From Balneolaceae bacterium (GTDB taxonomy: Bacteria; Bacteroidota; Rhodothermia; Balneolales; Balneolaceae), in the NCBI GenBank assembly GCA_009711805.1, contig VEMX01000007.1, forward strand, positions 62,001-126,000: a DNA stretch of 64,000 nt. The letters run 5' to 3'. Numbering within the stretch: the stretch's first letter is position 1; each line of letters begins with the position of its first letter. A program made the position numbers and the translations under genes. Shown piece after piece: positions 51,566 through 61,066 of the stretch. The notes under the pieces are model-generated. The model ran no database searches. It worked only from the letters and a program-made list of their open reading frames with translations, and had not been told where the DNA came from.

Positions 51566-53718
51566 ATACACAACCGGCTGATCATTCACCTACTATTGCC
51601 TTGGTGGGAAACCCGAATACAGGAAAATCTACCATCTTTAACGGCCTTACCGGTCTGAAACAGAAAATCGCCAATTATCCGGGGGTAACCGTAGAACGAA
51701 AAACGGGAACAGCCCGGGTGAATGGTCAGCAATATCATATTGTAGATTTACCGGGTACCTATAGCCTCAATTATACCAAGATTGATGAACGTATTACTTA
51801 CCAGGCGCTCATTGGTGAATATGAACATGAAAAAGTACCCGATCTTGTACTTATTATAGTAGACTCAAGCAACCTTGAACGCAACCTGTTTTTGGCCACC
51901 CAGCTTATGGATCTGGAAATACCGGCCATGATTGTACTTAACATGGATGACGTAGCCAGGGAAAAAGGCATCACCATCAATAAAGAACGGATTGAAAGGA
52001 AGCTGGGGATACCCGTCCTCTCTGTTTCGGCCCACCGGAAAGAAGGGATTAAGGCCATTAAAGAAGCTATACATTCCCATGAATATAAGCGGCCGGGTCC
52101 GTTGAAATGGGAACCTCCACAACCACTCCGCAGAGCCATAGCACACCTGGTAGAAAAGTGGATTGAACCCCATACCAATCTCCCAGACCGTTCCTATGCC
52201 ATTGAAGCCCTGCGCTTGATTAGTAATAACAAGCTCCCCGATTCTTTTTACAATTTTGAAGAGGCTGAATTAGGACAAAAAGCCATAGAAGAGGCTTGCT
52301 CTATTATTGAACAGGAAGGAGGCAATCCAGTAGCTGCTGAAGTGATGGCCCGTTATGACTTCATTAACGAATGTACCCAAGACTCTGTAGAACAAGAAGA
52401 AACAGATGAGTTTAGCCTTACTGATCGTATTGATGCTGTAGCCACACACAAGGTTTTTGGACCTATTTCTTTTGTCCTCATATTGCTGGTAATGTTCCAG
52501 GCCATCTTTAGTTGGGCTACCCCTTTCATGGATATGATAGACCTGGTATTTATTGAATCCGGAAACTGGCTTTCTTCTGCTTTACCTCCCGGTATTTTGA
52601 CCGACCTGCTGGTGGAAGGAGTAATTGCCGGACTTGGAGGAGTAGTTATTTTTCTACCTCAAATTATGTTTCTGTTTTTCTTTATCTATGTGTTAGAGAG
52701 CAGTGGCTATATGGCGCGTGCCGCTTTTGTAATGGATGGCTTTATGACACGTATTGGGCTGCACGGACGTTCCGTAGTTCCCCTTATTTCAGGTTTTGCC
52801 TGTGCCATCCCCGGCATCATGGCCACGCGAAACATTGAAAACTGGCGAGACCGCATTATCACTATTATGGTACTGCCTTTTATGTCATGTTCGGCCCGCC
52901 TGCCGGTATATGCCCTGCTGATTGCGGCTTTCATTCCCAAGACTACTGTTTTTGGATTTATAAATATGCAGGGGCTCACCTTCTTTGGGCTTTACTTTTT
53001 TGGAATTGTGATGGCCATTATTGCCGCTCTGGTTATGAACCAGTTTTTCCCGAAAGAACAGCAGAGTCCTTTCATGATGGAGTTGCCAGATTATAAAATG
53101 CCCAAATGGTCGGTGGTGTTTCATAATGTAATTGATCGTGGACGTATCTTTGTAACCGAAGCCGGAAGAATAATTATTGCCATCTCTATTGTTCTCTGGT
53201 TCCTGGCTTCTTTTCCAAAAACAGATTTCCCGGCCGACACGCCCAGCCAGACTGAAACAGCAACATCGTCTTTCAGTCCTCAGCAAATGCCCCAGGCGTA
53301 CCAGCTAAAACACAGTTATGCCGGGCAGTTTGGCAGCTTTATAGAACCTGTAATTGAACCTTTGGGTTTTGACTGGAAAATCGGAATTGGATTACTTACC
53401 TCTTTTGCAGCCAGGGAAGTTATGGTAGGAACCCTGAATACCATTTACAGTATTGAGGATGAAAACTCGGATATAGTTACCCTCAAACAGAAATTGATTA
53501 ATGACCGTGATCCGGAAACAGGCGAAGCTGTATACTCCACAGCTACGGCGGTATCACTGATGATTTTCTTTGCCCTGGCCATGCAGTGTATGAGTACGCT
53601 GGCCATCGTCCGCAGAGAAACCAATTCCTGGAAGTGGCCACTTATCATGTTTGGCTATATGACCACCTTAGCGTATCTCTGCTCGTTCCTGGCATTTCAA
53701 ATTGGAAGTTCCCTATAA
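51541..53718 (+). CDS. feoB: Ferrous iron transport protein B
   Basis: A 725-residue Fe2+ transporter. The G domain holds G1 VGNPNTGKST (residues 22-31), G3 DLPGTYSL and a G4 variant NMDD. A helical GDI region follows to about residue 290. The membrane part has about eight to ten helices with the Gate motifs FVLILLVMFQAIFSW, SGFACAIPGIMATRNI, VLPFMSCSARLPVYALL and FAAREVMVGTLNTIYSIED. Located in the inner membrane. Translationally coupled to feoA. Confidence 0.95.
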   Translation: MHRNRAEVNTQPADHSPTIALVGNPNTGKSTIFNGLTGLKQKIANYPGVTVERKTGTARVNGQQYHIVDLPGTYSLNYTKIDERITYQALIGEYEHEKVPDLVLIIVDSSNLERNLFLATQLMDLEIPAMIVLNMDDVAREKGITINKERIERKLGIPVLSVSAHRKEGIKAIKEAIHSHEYKRPGPLKWEPPQPLRRAIAHLVEKWIEPHTNLPDRSYAIEALRLISNNKLPDSFYNFEEAELGQKAIEEACSIIEQEGGNPVAAEVMARYDFINECTQDSVEQEETDEFSLTDRIDAVATHKVFGPISFVLILLVMFQAIFSWATPFMDMIDLVFIESGNWLSSALPPGILTDLLVEGVIAGLGGVVIFLPQIMFLFFFIYVLESSGYMARAAFVMDGFMTRIGLHGRSVVPLISGFACAIPGIMATRNIENWRDRIITIMVLPFMSCSARLPVYALLIAAFIPKTTVFGFINMQGLTFFGLYFFGIVMAIIAALVMNQFFPKEQQSPFMMELPDYKMPKWSVVFHNVIDRGRIFVTEAGRIIIAISIVLWFLASFPKTDFPADTPSQTETATSSFSPQQMPQAYQLKHSYAGQFGSFIEPVIEPLGFDWKIGIGLLTSFAAREVMVGTLNTIYSIEDENSDIVTLKQKLINDRDPETGEAVYSTATAVSLMIFFALAMQCMSTLAIVRRETNSWKWPLIMFGYMTTLAYLCSFLAFQIGSSL

Positions 53719-53741
53719 TCTTTATCATAGATAGACTGAAT

Positions 53742-53876
53742 ATGGATATACAATCTGTCATAGCTATTCTGCTGCTGATACTTAGCATTGGGTTTCTTAT
53801 CTGGAAGTTTGCCGGAAATGTTCTCCGCAAAAAAGGTTCAGGCAATGACTGCGGCCCAGATTGCAAATGCGATTAG
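53742..53876 (+). CDS. FeoB-associated Cys-rich membrane protein
   Basis: A 44-residue protein with one membrane helix (IQSVIAILLLILSIGFLIWKFAG) and a C-terminal CGPDCKCD cysteine cluster, the pattern of the FeoB-associated Cys-rich family. It starts 24 bp after feoB and is the last gene of the feo operon. The repeat locus C begins about 10 bp after its stop. Confidence 0.85.
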   Translation: MDIQSVIAILLLILSIGFLIWKFAGNVLRKKGSGNDCGPDCKCD

Positions 53877-53888
53877 GGGATTATAGAT

Positions 53889-54444
53889 TTCATGCAACTC
53901 AGCATTTCATCAGCGGGCCTCTGCGAGAGAAGAGTAGTTGGGAAAAGGCTGGAGAGGTTGGTTTGGGTAGTGTGGTTTCACGCGGATTTTCGCAGAGTAG
54001 GGCGCGGAGTTTCGCGGAGGGGTGGCGGGGTTGTTTGCAGGCCTGGTGATGGCACATTGAAATTCATCAGTCGTACTAGCCCCTATACAGAAATCTGTAT
54101 TCCAAAACCATCTGCGCAACTCAGCGGTTCATCTGCGGGCCTCTGCGAGAAAAGGGAAGTGGGGAAAAGGCTGGGGAGGTTGGTTTGGGTAGTGTGGTTT
54201 CACGCGGATTCTCGCAGAGTAGGGCGCGGAGTTTCGCGGAGGGGTGGCGGGGTTGTTTGCAGGCCTGGTGATGGCACATTGAAATTCCTGCACTCATGCC
54301 TATCCGGTATTCCCAAACCATCTGCGTAACTCAGCGGTTCATCAGCGGGCCTCTGCGAGAGAAAAGAGATTGAAAAAAGGCTGGGGAGCTTGGTTTGGAT
54401 AGTATAGTTTCACGCGGAGTTTCGCGGAGTGAGGTCAGAGGTGG
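53889..54444 (-). mobile_element. Repeat locus C: three leader units with degenerate GxxExxY cores
   Basis: Same element family, sense on the minus strand, between the convergent feo operon and a methyltransferase gene. Leaders lie at about 53890-54019, 54112-54241 and 54322-54429. Cores lie at 54020-54111 and 54242-54321, plus a fragment at 54430-54444. The cores retain, on the minus strand, ATGGTTTTGGAATAC or ATGGTTTGGGAATAC, then TTTCAATGTGCCATCACCAGGCCTGCAAA, the shortened ends of the GxxExxY gene. No intact gene. Several ORFs predicted across this block are only read-through of the repeat. Confidence 0.75.
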
Positions 54445-54511
54445 TGAAGGTCGTTTCTATTCAAATGTTGTCAACGATTTATTTAACATCTACACGGGTG
54501 ATGAATAAAAC

Positions 54512-55255
54512 TCACTTTTTAACTGCTACAACTATAAACCGTTCAGAAACGGTTTCTTCAAAATCTGCTCCTTTATAATTCCCCATCGTCTGTTCTACCT
54601 GAAAACCACGTTTTGTTAATTCAGAAACAAACCACTGAGGTTCATACAATTTCACCCTCTCTATATAGTTCTTCGATCCATCCAGTTTTGGCCCGCTGAA
54701 TTCAATCTCTTTTTTTATTACATCTCCCTCAACTTGCCGTTTTATCTTATACTCTATTCCGTCAAAAGCCCCCTCTGAGTGTGGCTCAAAATCCGCTCTC
54801 ACTTTTCGGGCGTTCATAAAATCAATTATAATTTTACCGCCCTTTCGGACCATAGCATTTTGAGCGTCCAGAACTTTCATGTTTTCGGTGTCGTTATCAT
54901 AATATCCAAAGGTGGTAAACAGGTTTATGATAGCATCGAATTTCTTACCGTTTAAGGGATGACGCATATCCCTGATTTGAAATGAAATATTATCCAGCTT
55001 TAGTTTTTCTGTCTTTCTACGGGCGGTGTCAATGGCTTCCTCAGATAAATCAATGCCGGTGACCGTATATCCTTGCTGAGCAAAGTAGAGCGAATGGCGA
55101 CCACGGCCGCATCCCAAATCAAGAATTTCCGGAAACTCATCAACGGGTATAATCTGTTCTATTAATCTTCCCAGGCAGGCCGCTTCCGCCTCATCCCTGT
55201 TGGCATACAATTTTTCATAAAGTGGGCTGTCAAACCACTGTTTAAACCAGTTCAT
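54512..55255 (-). CDS. SAM-dependent class I methyltransferase
   Basis: A 247-residue methyltransferase with motif I EILDLGCGRGRHSLYFA (about residues 42-58), the acidic loop VTGIDLSEEAI and motif IV FDAIINLFTTFGYY. The ATG at 55255 (MNWFKQWFDSPLYEKLYANRD) gives the N-terminus expected of this group; six more codons to 55273 are possible. Substrate unknown. Convergent with the feo operon. Confidence 0.85.
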   Translation of the reverse strand: MNWFKQWFDSPLYEKLYANRDEAEAACLGRLIEQIIPVDEFPEILDLGCGRGRHSLYFAQQGYTVTGIDLSEEAIDTARRKTEKLKLDNISFQIRDMRHPLNGKKFDAIINLFTTFGYYDNDTENMKVLDAQNAMVRKGGKIIIDFMNARKVRADFEPHSEGAFDGIEYKIKRQVEGDVIKKEIEFSGPKLDGSKNYIERVKLYEPQWFVSELTKRGFQVEQTMGNYKGADFEETVSERFIVVAVKK

Positions 55256-55450
55256 TGATTCTTCTTCCTTCATTCGCTAATGATATACCCCTTGGTAAAA
55301 AATGTGATCCCATCAGGATAACAAGATACCGATTTCATTATTCTCTTTTTATTTGCTATCAGATGATATTCGGTATGTAACGTTCTTCCAACCTAAGAAG
55401 AAATGCGGTACGTTACATATCGTATTTCAGCTATCGTAATTTTCTCTTTG

Positions 55451-58400
55451 TTACTGATCTACACCAGGCACTTTGTCGGGGGCATCGTGCTGCCACCAGA
55501 ATGTACCTCGTTCTTCTTTATTTGGGAAAACTTCATCCAGAGTATCCCCCTCGTACATATATCCATTTTTGAGGATGTATGAAATAGAGGTTGTATTTCG
55601 GATATCATTCAGTGGGTTTTTGTCCAGAATCACAAGGTCAGCCACCTTTCCAGCTTCCACTGTTCCCAGATCCTGGTCCAGGCCAATTGCTTCGGCCCCT
55701 AATATAGTCGCCGTTTTAAGAGCGTCATGCTCCGACATCCCGCCAGACTGCATTGCCCACAGCTCCCAATGATATCCAAGCCCCTGAAGCTGTCCGTGAC
55801 TTCCTACCCCGGCTCTTCCTCCGGCTTCCACCAGGTCTTTTACAAACACTCCCAGCTCTTCAAATACGTGTTCTTCTTTCATAAACCAGCCGGCCCCTCG
55901 TCTTCTTGTATGAGCGTCCAGGTTTTCATGAGGCGTAAATAGCTGCATCTTCTTATTGTCATGAGGACGCTCAGTTGCATAGTAATAGTTTTCGGCCCAG
56001 GGACCACCATATGCAACTAATAATGTTGGGGTATATACGGTTCTCGAAAAGGATACCAGGTCTATCACATCTTTATATAATGGGAAAATCGGAAATGAGT
56101 GTTCATGTCCGGGGTATCCATCAATCACCTGGGTCAGGTTTTCTTTGAAATCCAGGGAGCCCTCGGTGGTGGGCATCAGCTTTTGCTCTTTGGCTGCCTG
56201 TATAATCCATTGACGCTGCTCCCTGTTCCCTGCCCCATACATCTTTATGGTTTTGGTATCATAGTATTCACTATACCGTTTTAACACATCCCGTGCATGA
56301 TCAAGGTCTTTAATATTTTCGCTGCTAAAGACTCCCGGACCTGTAGAATATACCCTGGGGCCCAGTAGTTTCCCGGCATGTACCAAATCCCCATATGTCA
56401 GCACATCGGTAGTAGCAGTTTGCGGATCGCGGGTGGTTATCACCCCAAAAGCCAGGTTCACCAAATACGACCATAACTCTCCGCGGTGCAGGTTTACCGG
56501 CACTCTGAAATGAGCATGTGTATCTACAAAACCAGGTATAATCGTTTTACCCGCCATATCCTTTACTTCGGCCTCTTCCGGAATGTCTACGGACCCTCTT
56601 TCCCCTACTGCTTCAATTCGGTTATTCCGAATAACCAGATCCGCATTTTCTATTACTTCATCTCCCCGCATGGTGATGACGGTAGCTCCCCTGAGAGCCA
56701 ACACGCCTTTGGGAAGATCCCGATCAGCCATTACTGTTATCCTGATCTCATCGGGCTGATAGCCTTCATCTTCCTTTTCATCATCTTCGGAGGTTTCCTT
56801 GCTTTCTTCTTCTTTTTCCTTCTCCTCTTCCTTCTCTTTCTCAGCTTCTTCAGCGGCTTCAAGGCTGTCCTTATAGGCCTCTTCAGCTTCAAAGTCATAG
56901 ATCATATGCGCATTGCCTATCGACCAATGCACCTTCTCCGCATCCCAACTCCAGGCAGGGAATTGCCCACCTATGTCGGTAAGCTGAGTACTTGGGAATG
57001 AACTGGAAGATCCGCCTACAGAAATAGAAGGTGCTTCACCACCTACCTGGGGTACGGTAACCACAAAGAGGTTATTATTAACCTGGGCCAGGGCCTGATC
57101 ACCTTCCGGGGCCATCTCAATCCAGGATGCTCTTGGCCGGAATGATGAACCGGGGGCACTTTTTCCCCTTACCTGTACATGTTCCTTCTCATCGGTTCCA
57201 TCCCAACGAATGGAGGTTAACCCATCTCTTCCTGAAAGATAAATCCGGTCCGAAGCTTTCACAAAATGCGGATTAGACCTTCCATTAGTATAGGTGATAA
57301 AATTGTTCTCGCTGCCTTCGACATCAATCCAGATCAAATCACTGGTTCCTCTGAATGCCGAACGGCGGGTTGCATTCCTGAAGTCCTGGGGCTGCCCTTT
57401 TATAAGTACAATGCGGGAACCATCATTATTCCAAACCGGATCCTGAAATACTCCCTCCTCTTTATTTAGTTGTTTGAGGCTCCGGCCGTTAGGTTTCACC
57501 TTATAGACCTTACCGCTCTCGGGTGTCCAGCTTACAAATGCAATCCACTTGCCATCCGGCGACCATACCGGCTGAGCCTGTGTTTCATCAAGATCTACCA
57601 GTTTTTTAGGCTCTCCATCTGGGAGCTTCATAGTATACACTTCATTCAAAGCTGTAAAAGCCAGTGTTTTGCCATCCGGAGAGGGCACGGCATCGCGGAT
57701 CTGTGTAATTTCGAACTGAGGGGTATCCTTGATGGGGTAGTCGAAATCCAGCTCGGGTCCCAGTTCAATACTTGAATTGACACTAAAAGGAATTTCCTCA
57801 GCCTCTCCCCCCTCAATTGGGATTTTCCATATTTTCCCGCCATAAGAAGTTACCACAAACTTGTTGTCAGGAGTGAACGACATTCCCGGCAGCACATCCC
57901 GGGAGGCTCTGGATTCCTGGTCGTCGTGCTGCACCGGATAAGCCAGCCAGCTTTCATCGCCTGTCTCCAGGTTTCTTTTCACCAAACCCGTATGCTCTTC
58001 AAACCTTGAACCATATACCAGCCATTTACCATCACTGGATAATGTAGGTCTGAAAGATGATCCATAGCGGTTTGTCTGAGTGGTAATATCTCCCGTTTCC
58101 CGGTCATAGGTGGCGATCTGGTATTGCGGGAGTGAAGCGTTATAATCCCAACTTCCCGATCTTCTTGAAAACCATATATAGCGGTCATCTTTCCCAAAAG
58201 TTCCTTCCAACATTCTGAGGTTAGAGGGTTCATCAACCAGTGCAGTACCTGATCCACCTTCTATATGATACATCCAGATCTTGTGGTTGCCCGGGCTATT
58301 CTTAGAAGCTATCACATAGTTTCCGTCCGGCATCCATTCAGGCGATTGATATTCATTACTCTTGCCGCCTGTTAGCGCTTCTTTTTCATCGGTTTCCAAA

Positions 58401-58798
58401 TCATAAATCCAGACGGCTTCCCCACCTGAAGCATCAGAGATATATGCAATCTTTTTACCGTCGGGACTGTAGCGGGGCTGGCTGTCGAACTGCATACCGC
58501 TGGTAAGCTGAGTAGCCTCTCCCCCTTGCATGGGCAGGAGATACAAATCTCCTAAGAAATCGAAAACGATGGTTTCCCCATCGGGACTCACATCTACGGC
58601 GATCCAGGATCCTTCATTTAAATCGAAACTAAATTCTCTGCCTGCTTCAAGTGGCAGTTCATTCTTCTTTTCTTCTTTGGTGGTATCAGCTTCCACTGGT
58701 TTATCCTGACTAAACCCTTGCTGATACGCAAGTACTCCCATTAGTAATGCAGCCGACACTATTTTTAGCAGGGCTGTCATCGTGTTCTTGTATTTCAT
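55451..58798 (-). CDS. Secreted TolB-like propeller plus amidohydrolase protein
   Basis: An 1115-residue exported protein with a signal peptide (about residues 1-31). An N-terminal TolB/PD40-type beta-propeller (about 55-640) shows repeated S-P-D-G-K motifs such as VSPDGETIVFDFLGDLYLLP, YSPDGKKIAYISDASGG and WSPDGKWIAFVSW. A Glu/Lys/Ser-rich linker (about 655-690) follows. The C-terminal amidohydrolase-like barrel (about 705-1090) begins ALRGATVITMRGDEVI and has the metal motif GFVDTHAHFRV; at the usual catalytic Asp position it reads VGSHGQLQGLGYHWELW. Likely a periplasmic metallohydrolase; substrate unknown. Confidence 0.85.
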   Translation of the reverse strand: MKYKNTMTALLKIVSAALLMGVLAYQQGFSQDKPVEADTTKEEKKNELPLEAGREFSFDLNEGSWIAVDVSPDGETIVFDFLGDLYLLPMQGGEATQLTSGMQFDSQPRYSPDGKKIAYISDASGGEAVWIYDLETDEKEALTGGKSNEYQSPEWMPDGNYVIASKNSPGNHKIWMYHIEGGSGTALVDEPSNLRMLEGTFGKDDRYIWFSRRSGSWDYNASLPQYQIATYDRETGDITTQTNRYGSSFRPTLSSDGKWLVYGSRFEEHTGLVKRNLETGDESWLAYPVQHDDQESRASRDVLPGMSFTPDNKFVVTSYGGKIWKIPIEGGEAEEIPFSVNSSIELGPELDFDYPIKDTPQFEITQIRDAVPSPDGKTLAFTALNEVYTMKLPDGEPKKLVDLDETQAQPVWSPDGKWIAFVSWTPESGKVYKVKPNGRSLKQLNKEEGVFQDPVWNNDGSRIVLIKGQPQDFRNATRRSAFRGTSDLIWIDVEGSENNFITYTNGRSNPHFVKASDRIYLSGRDGLTSIRWDGTDEKEHVQVRGKSAPGSSFRPRASWIEMAPEGDQALAQVNNNLFVVTVPQVGGEAPSISVGGSSSSFPSTQLTDIGGQFPAWSWDAEKVHWSIGNAHMIYDFEAEEAYKDSLEAAEEAEKEKEEEKEKEEESKETSEDDEKEDEGYQPDEIRITVMADRDLPKGVLALRGATVITMRGDEVIENADLVIRNNRIEAVGERGSVDIPEEAEVKDMAGKTIIPGFVDTHAHFRVPVNLHRGELWSYLVNLAFGVITTRDPQTATTDVLTYGDLVHAGKLLGPRVYSTGPGVFSSENIKDLDHARDVLKRYSEYYDTKTIKMYGAGNREQRQWIIQAAKEQKLMPTTEGSLDFKENLTQVIDGYPGHEHSFPIFPLYKDVIDLVSFSRTVYTPTLLVAYGGPWAENYYYATERPHDNKKMQLFTPHENLDAHTRRRGAGWFMKEEHVFEELGVFVKDLVEAGGRAGVGSHGQLQGLGYHWELWAMQSGGMSEHDALKTATILGAEAIGLDQDLGTVEAGKVADLVILDKNPLNDIRNTTSISYILKNGYMYEGDTLDEVFPNKEERGTFWWQHDAPDKVPGVDQ

Positions 58799-59063
58799 AA
58801 TGCTTTTGTGATAGGTTATAATTTCCCTGCCCGAAGCTAAAAAAATTGGATCAGCACCCCCAATCCTTTTTCAAAATATATCATTAACCCATTTAACCCG
58901 GGTTATTTACTAAGTCCCAAGTCATGCAGAGAGTGTCTTTTGATGCTTTGATTGGAATGGGGATACAGGAAATGGCTTGTTGGTATGCTCCGGAACAATC
59001 CCGCGGGGGATAAGTGCATATCCTCTTCCGAAGGTTAGAAGATCATTTTTCTTCTTTCCCGGA

Positions 59064-59122
59064 TTAACTGTGATAGGTATGATGGACAGTGATCAATTGA
59101 TATCACAGCCTATCACAGTTAA
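59064..59122. repeat. 14-bp perfect inverted repeat with nested symmetry
   Basis: TTAACTGTGATAGG (59064-59077) pairs perfectly with CCTATCACAGTTAA (59109-59122). The 31-nt space holds a second symmetric stretch, GTGAT-CAATTG-ATATCAC. CTGTGAT occurs in both orientations. Could be a small transposon end pair or operator cluster; role unknown. Confidence 0.55.
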
Positions 59123-59576
59123 AAAAGTAAAAAGGCGAAAACGCAGTATAGTGAGAATTGGAGCCTCCCACCGGGCAGAGCAGTTCAGGATAACCTCGTT
59201 GATGGGAGAATTAACCCAAGTCGATATTAAGGAGTCACACAGCAGGTATTGCCTCCCGAAAGGATCCCTTTTGGAAGAAGCATCTCCCGCCTCGGAGGGA
59301 GAAACACCCCAGGTCTGCATTAACCCGGATTATTCACCAAGAAATTTAATCGTAGGCAAGGCGAAGTGGAAATGGGAACGGAAGGGTACTGTGGTACCCT
59401 GAGTACCCCAATTTTCACTTGAACGCAGCGTACGGGGAAATTTCGCTGCCTAATTCATACCTCAAAATTGGGCTATTACATAAAGCAATTCAACGGTAAT
59501 ATATTCAAGTATATAGATCGCTATTTTGCATCCATTCGTGAATAATTCGGGTTAATTCTATTCAGCAGCTAAAAGT

Positions 59577-59599
59577 CTTCTTATTTTGGGAATAAGAAG
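59577..59599 (+). promoter_or_regulatory. Operator-like inverted repeat before pyrF
   Basis: CTTCTTATT (59577-59585), a 5-nt spacer, then AATAAGAAG (59591-59599): a perfect 9-bp inverted repeat directly before TATCTTTT (59603-59610), a near TAnnTTTG -7 element, and 28-50 bp before the pyrF start. Position suggests repressor control; the regulator is unknown. Confidence 0.45.
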
Positions 59600-59626
59600 T
59601 GTTATCTTTTCCAAAAATTTATTCTC

Positions 59627-60466
59627 ATGACATTTACCAAGAAGCTGGAAACAGCCATCAAAAGTACAAAATCGACCCTTTGTGTGGGCCTTGATCCAAA
59701 CCTGGACCTATTACCCCAACCGGTAAAAAATCAGTTTGAAACAGCCGAAGAGCAAGTTACCCATTTCTGTAAACTGGTGATTGATTACTCCTTGGGTTAC
59801 AGTGCAGCCTACAAACCAAACCTTGCTTTCTTTGAAGCTCTGGGACGAAACGGGCTGGGCGTTCTGGAAGAAGTGATCAATCACATTCCGGATGATAAAA
59901 TTGTTATAGCTGATGCCAAAAGAGGAGATATCAGTTCCACTGCAGAACATTATAAGAAAACTTTTTTCGATTATTTTGACGTTGATGCGGTAACCCTGAA
60001 CCCCTTGATGGGATTTGAAACACTGGAAGCATTTGGCAAAGATGAGAACAAAGCCATCTATGTGTTAACACTCACTTCTAACGCCGGGGCTATTGATTTT
60101 TTCAAAAAACCCTTTGCCCAATTTGACTCCATGGGGCAATATATAGCACACAAGCTTGCCGCAAAGTCGGCTGATTATCAATCACATTTGGGAATGGTCA
60201 TTGGAGCAACTCAGGCTGAGGAAGCCTCCCTGGTGATTGAGCAGCATACTAAGGGAGCATTGTTAATTCCGGGAATTGGAGTGCAGGGAGGCTCTATAAA
60301 TGAACTCAAAAAGGCGCTCATTAATCATGCAGGCCTACCTCTCATTAATTCCAGCCGTGGGATCATTTATGCGGGTAAAGATCATGAAAACTGGCCCGAA
60401 CTGGTTGAAGAAAAAGCCAAGAAAACCCGAAACGAATTAATGCCTATTACTAATCAATATGTCTAA
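59627..60466 (+). CDS. pyrF: Orotidine 5'-phosphate decarboxylase (type 2)
   Basis: A 279-residue OMP decarboxylase, last step of UMP synthesis. Motifs LCVGLDPNLDLLPQP, YKPNLAFFEALGRNG and the catalytic IADAKRGDISSTAEHY (about residues 92-107, D-x-K-x-x-D) are present, with IPGIGVQGGSINELK near the end. Length and the long form of the motif fit the group 2 enzymes. It overlaps rnhA by 8 bp. Confidence 0.93.
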   Translation: MTFTKKLETAIKSTKSTLCVGLDPNLDLLPQPVKNQFETAEEQVTHFCKLVIDYSLGYSAAYKPNLAFFEALGRNGLGVLEEVINHIPDDKIVIADAKRGDISSTAEHYKKTFFDYFDVDAVTLNPLMGFETLEAFGKDENKAIYVLTLTSNAGAIDFFKKPFAQFDSMGQYIAHKLAAKSADYQSHLGMVIGATQAEEASLVIEQHTKGALLIPGIGVQGGSINELKKALINHAGLPLINSSRGIIYAGKDHENWPELVEEKAKKTRNELMPITNQYV

Positions 60467-60902
60467 AAAACCCGAAGTTATTGTATACACTGATGGCGCC
60501 TGCAGTGGAAATCCAGGCCCGGGAGGCTGGGGAGCTTTATTAATATGGGGGGGGAAACGAAAAGAAATTTCGGGTGGTCATCCTCAAACAACAAACAATC
60601 GTATGGAAATGCAGGCAGTTATTGAAGCATTGCGAGCCTTGAAAAAACCCTGCCTGGTTAAAATCCATAGTGACAGTGCACTTATCATCAATGCCTTTAC
60701 ACAAGGATGGATTCAAAACTGGCAAAAAAGGGGCTGGCGTAAATCCAATAAAAAGCCCGTGGAAAATAAAGATCTGTGGCAAGAGATGTTAAAAGTGATG
60801 CAGCCTCATGAAGTGAAATGGATTAAAGTAAAAGGACATTCAGGACATCCGCTAAACGACCGGGTGGATGCACTTGCGGTGACCGAATCGAAGAAGTTTT
60901 AA
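60459..60902 (+). CDS. rnhA: Ribonuclease HI
   Basis: A 147-residue RNase H cleaving RNA in RNA/DNA hybrids. Catalytic residues are seen in VYTDGACSGNPGPGGWG (Asp12), NNRMEMQAVIEAL (Glu), KIHSDSALIINAF (Asp) and GHSGHPLNDRVDALA (Asp). WIQNWQKRGWRKSNKKPVENKDLW is the basic substrate-handling region of the E. coli type. Starts inside the end of pyrF. Confidence 0.94.
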   Translation: MSKKPEVIVYTDGACSGNPGPGGWGALLIWGGKRKEISGGHPQTTNNRMEMQAVIEALRALKKPCLVKIHSDSALIINAFTQGWIQNWQKRGWRKSNKKPVENKDLWQEMLKVMQPHEVKWIKVKGHSGHPLNDRVDALAVTESKKF

Positions 60903-61066
60903 GACGAATGGTGAAGGACGGATGAGGGAAGACAAAGGACGAGCGACATATTCCGACATATGGCAACCTATTCACCAACGATTTGTTGTTACACTTTCCG
61001 GCCGCATTAAGGAAATCTTTTCACCCAAAACGACAAGCTCACTATTAATCTAACAATCGATATTCT

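Larger units (their letters stand above)
58799..59626. other. Large intergenic region with palindromes, no supported gene
   Basis: 828 bp upstream of pyrF. It contains a 14-bp perfect inverted repeat (separate entry), a GGGTAC-TGTG-GTACCC palindrome near 59384-59399 and the hairpin TCTCCC/GGGAGA near 59284-59303. A 141-codon ORF at 58977-59402 and an opposing 75-codon ORF show no family features and mostly reflect these palindromes. It may be a decayed mobile element. The last 60 bp carry the pyrF control region. Confidence 0.4.

Noticed and set aside
53892-54329. ORFs of 60-145 codons across locus C and similar ones at 27406-28072
   Set aside because: They translate the leader repeats in several frames and have no independent coding signal.
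58977-59402. 141-codon ORF upstream of pyrF
   Set aside because: No family features; composition shaped by palindromes; an opposing ORF is equally open.
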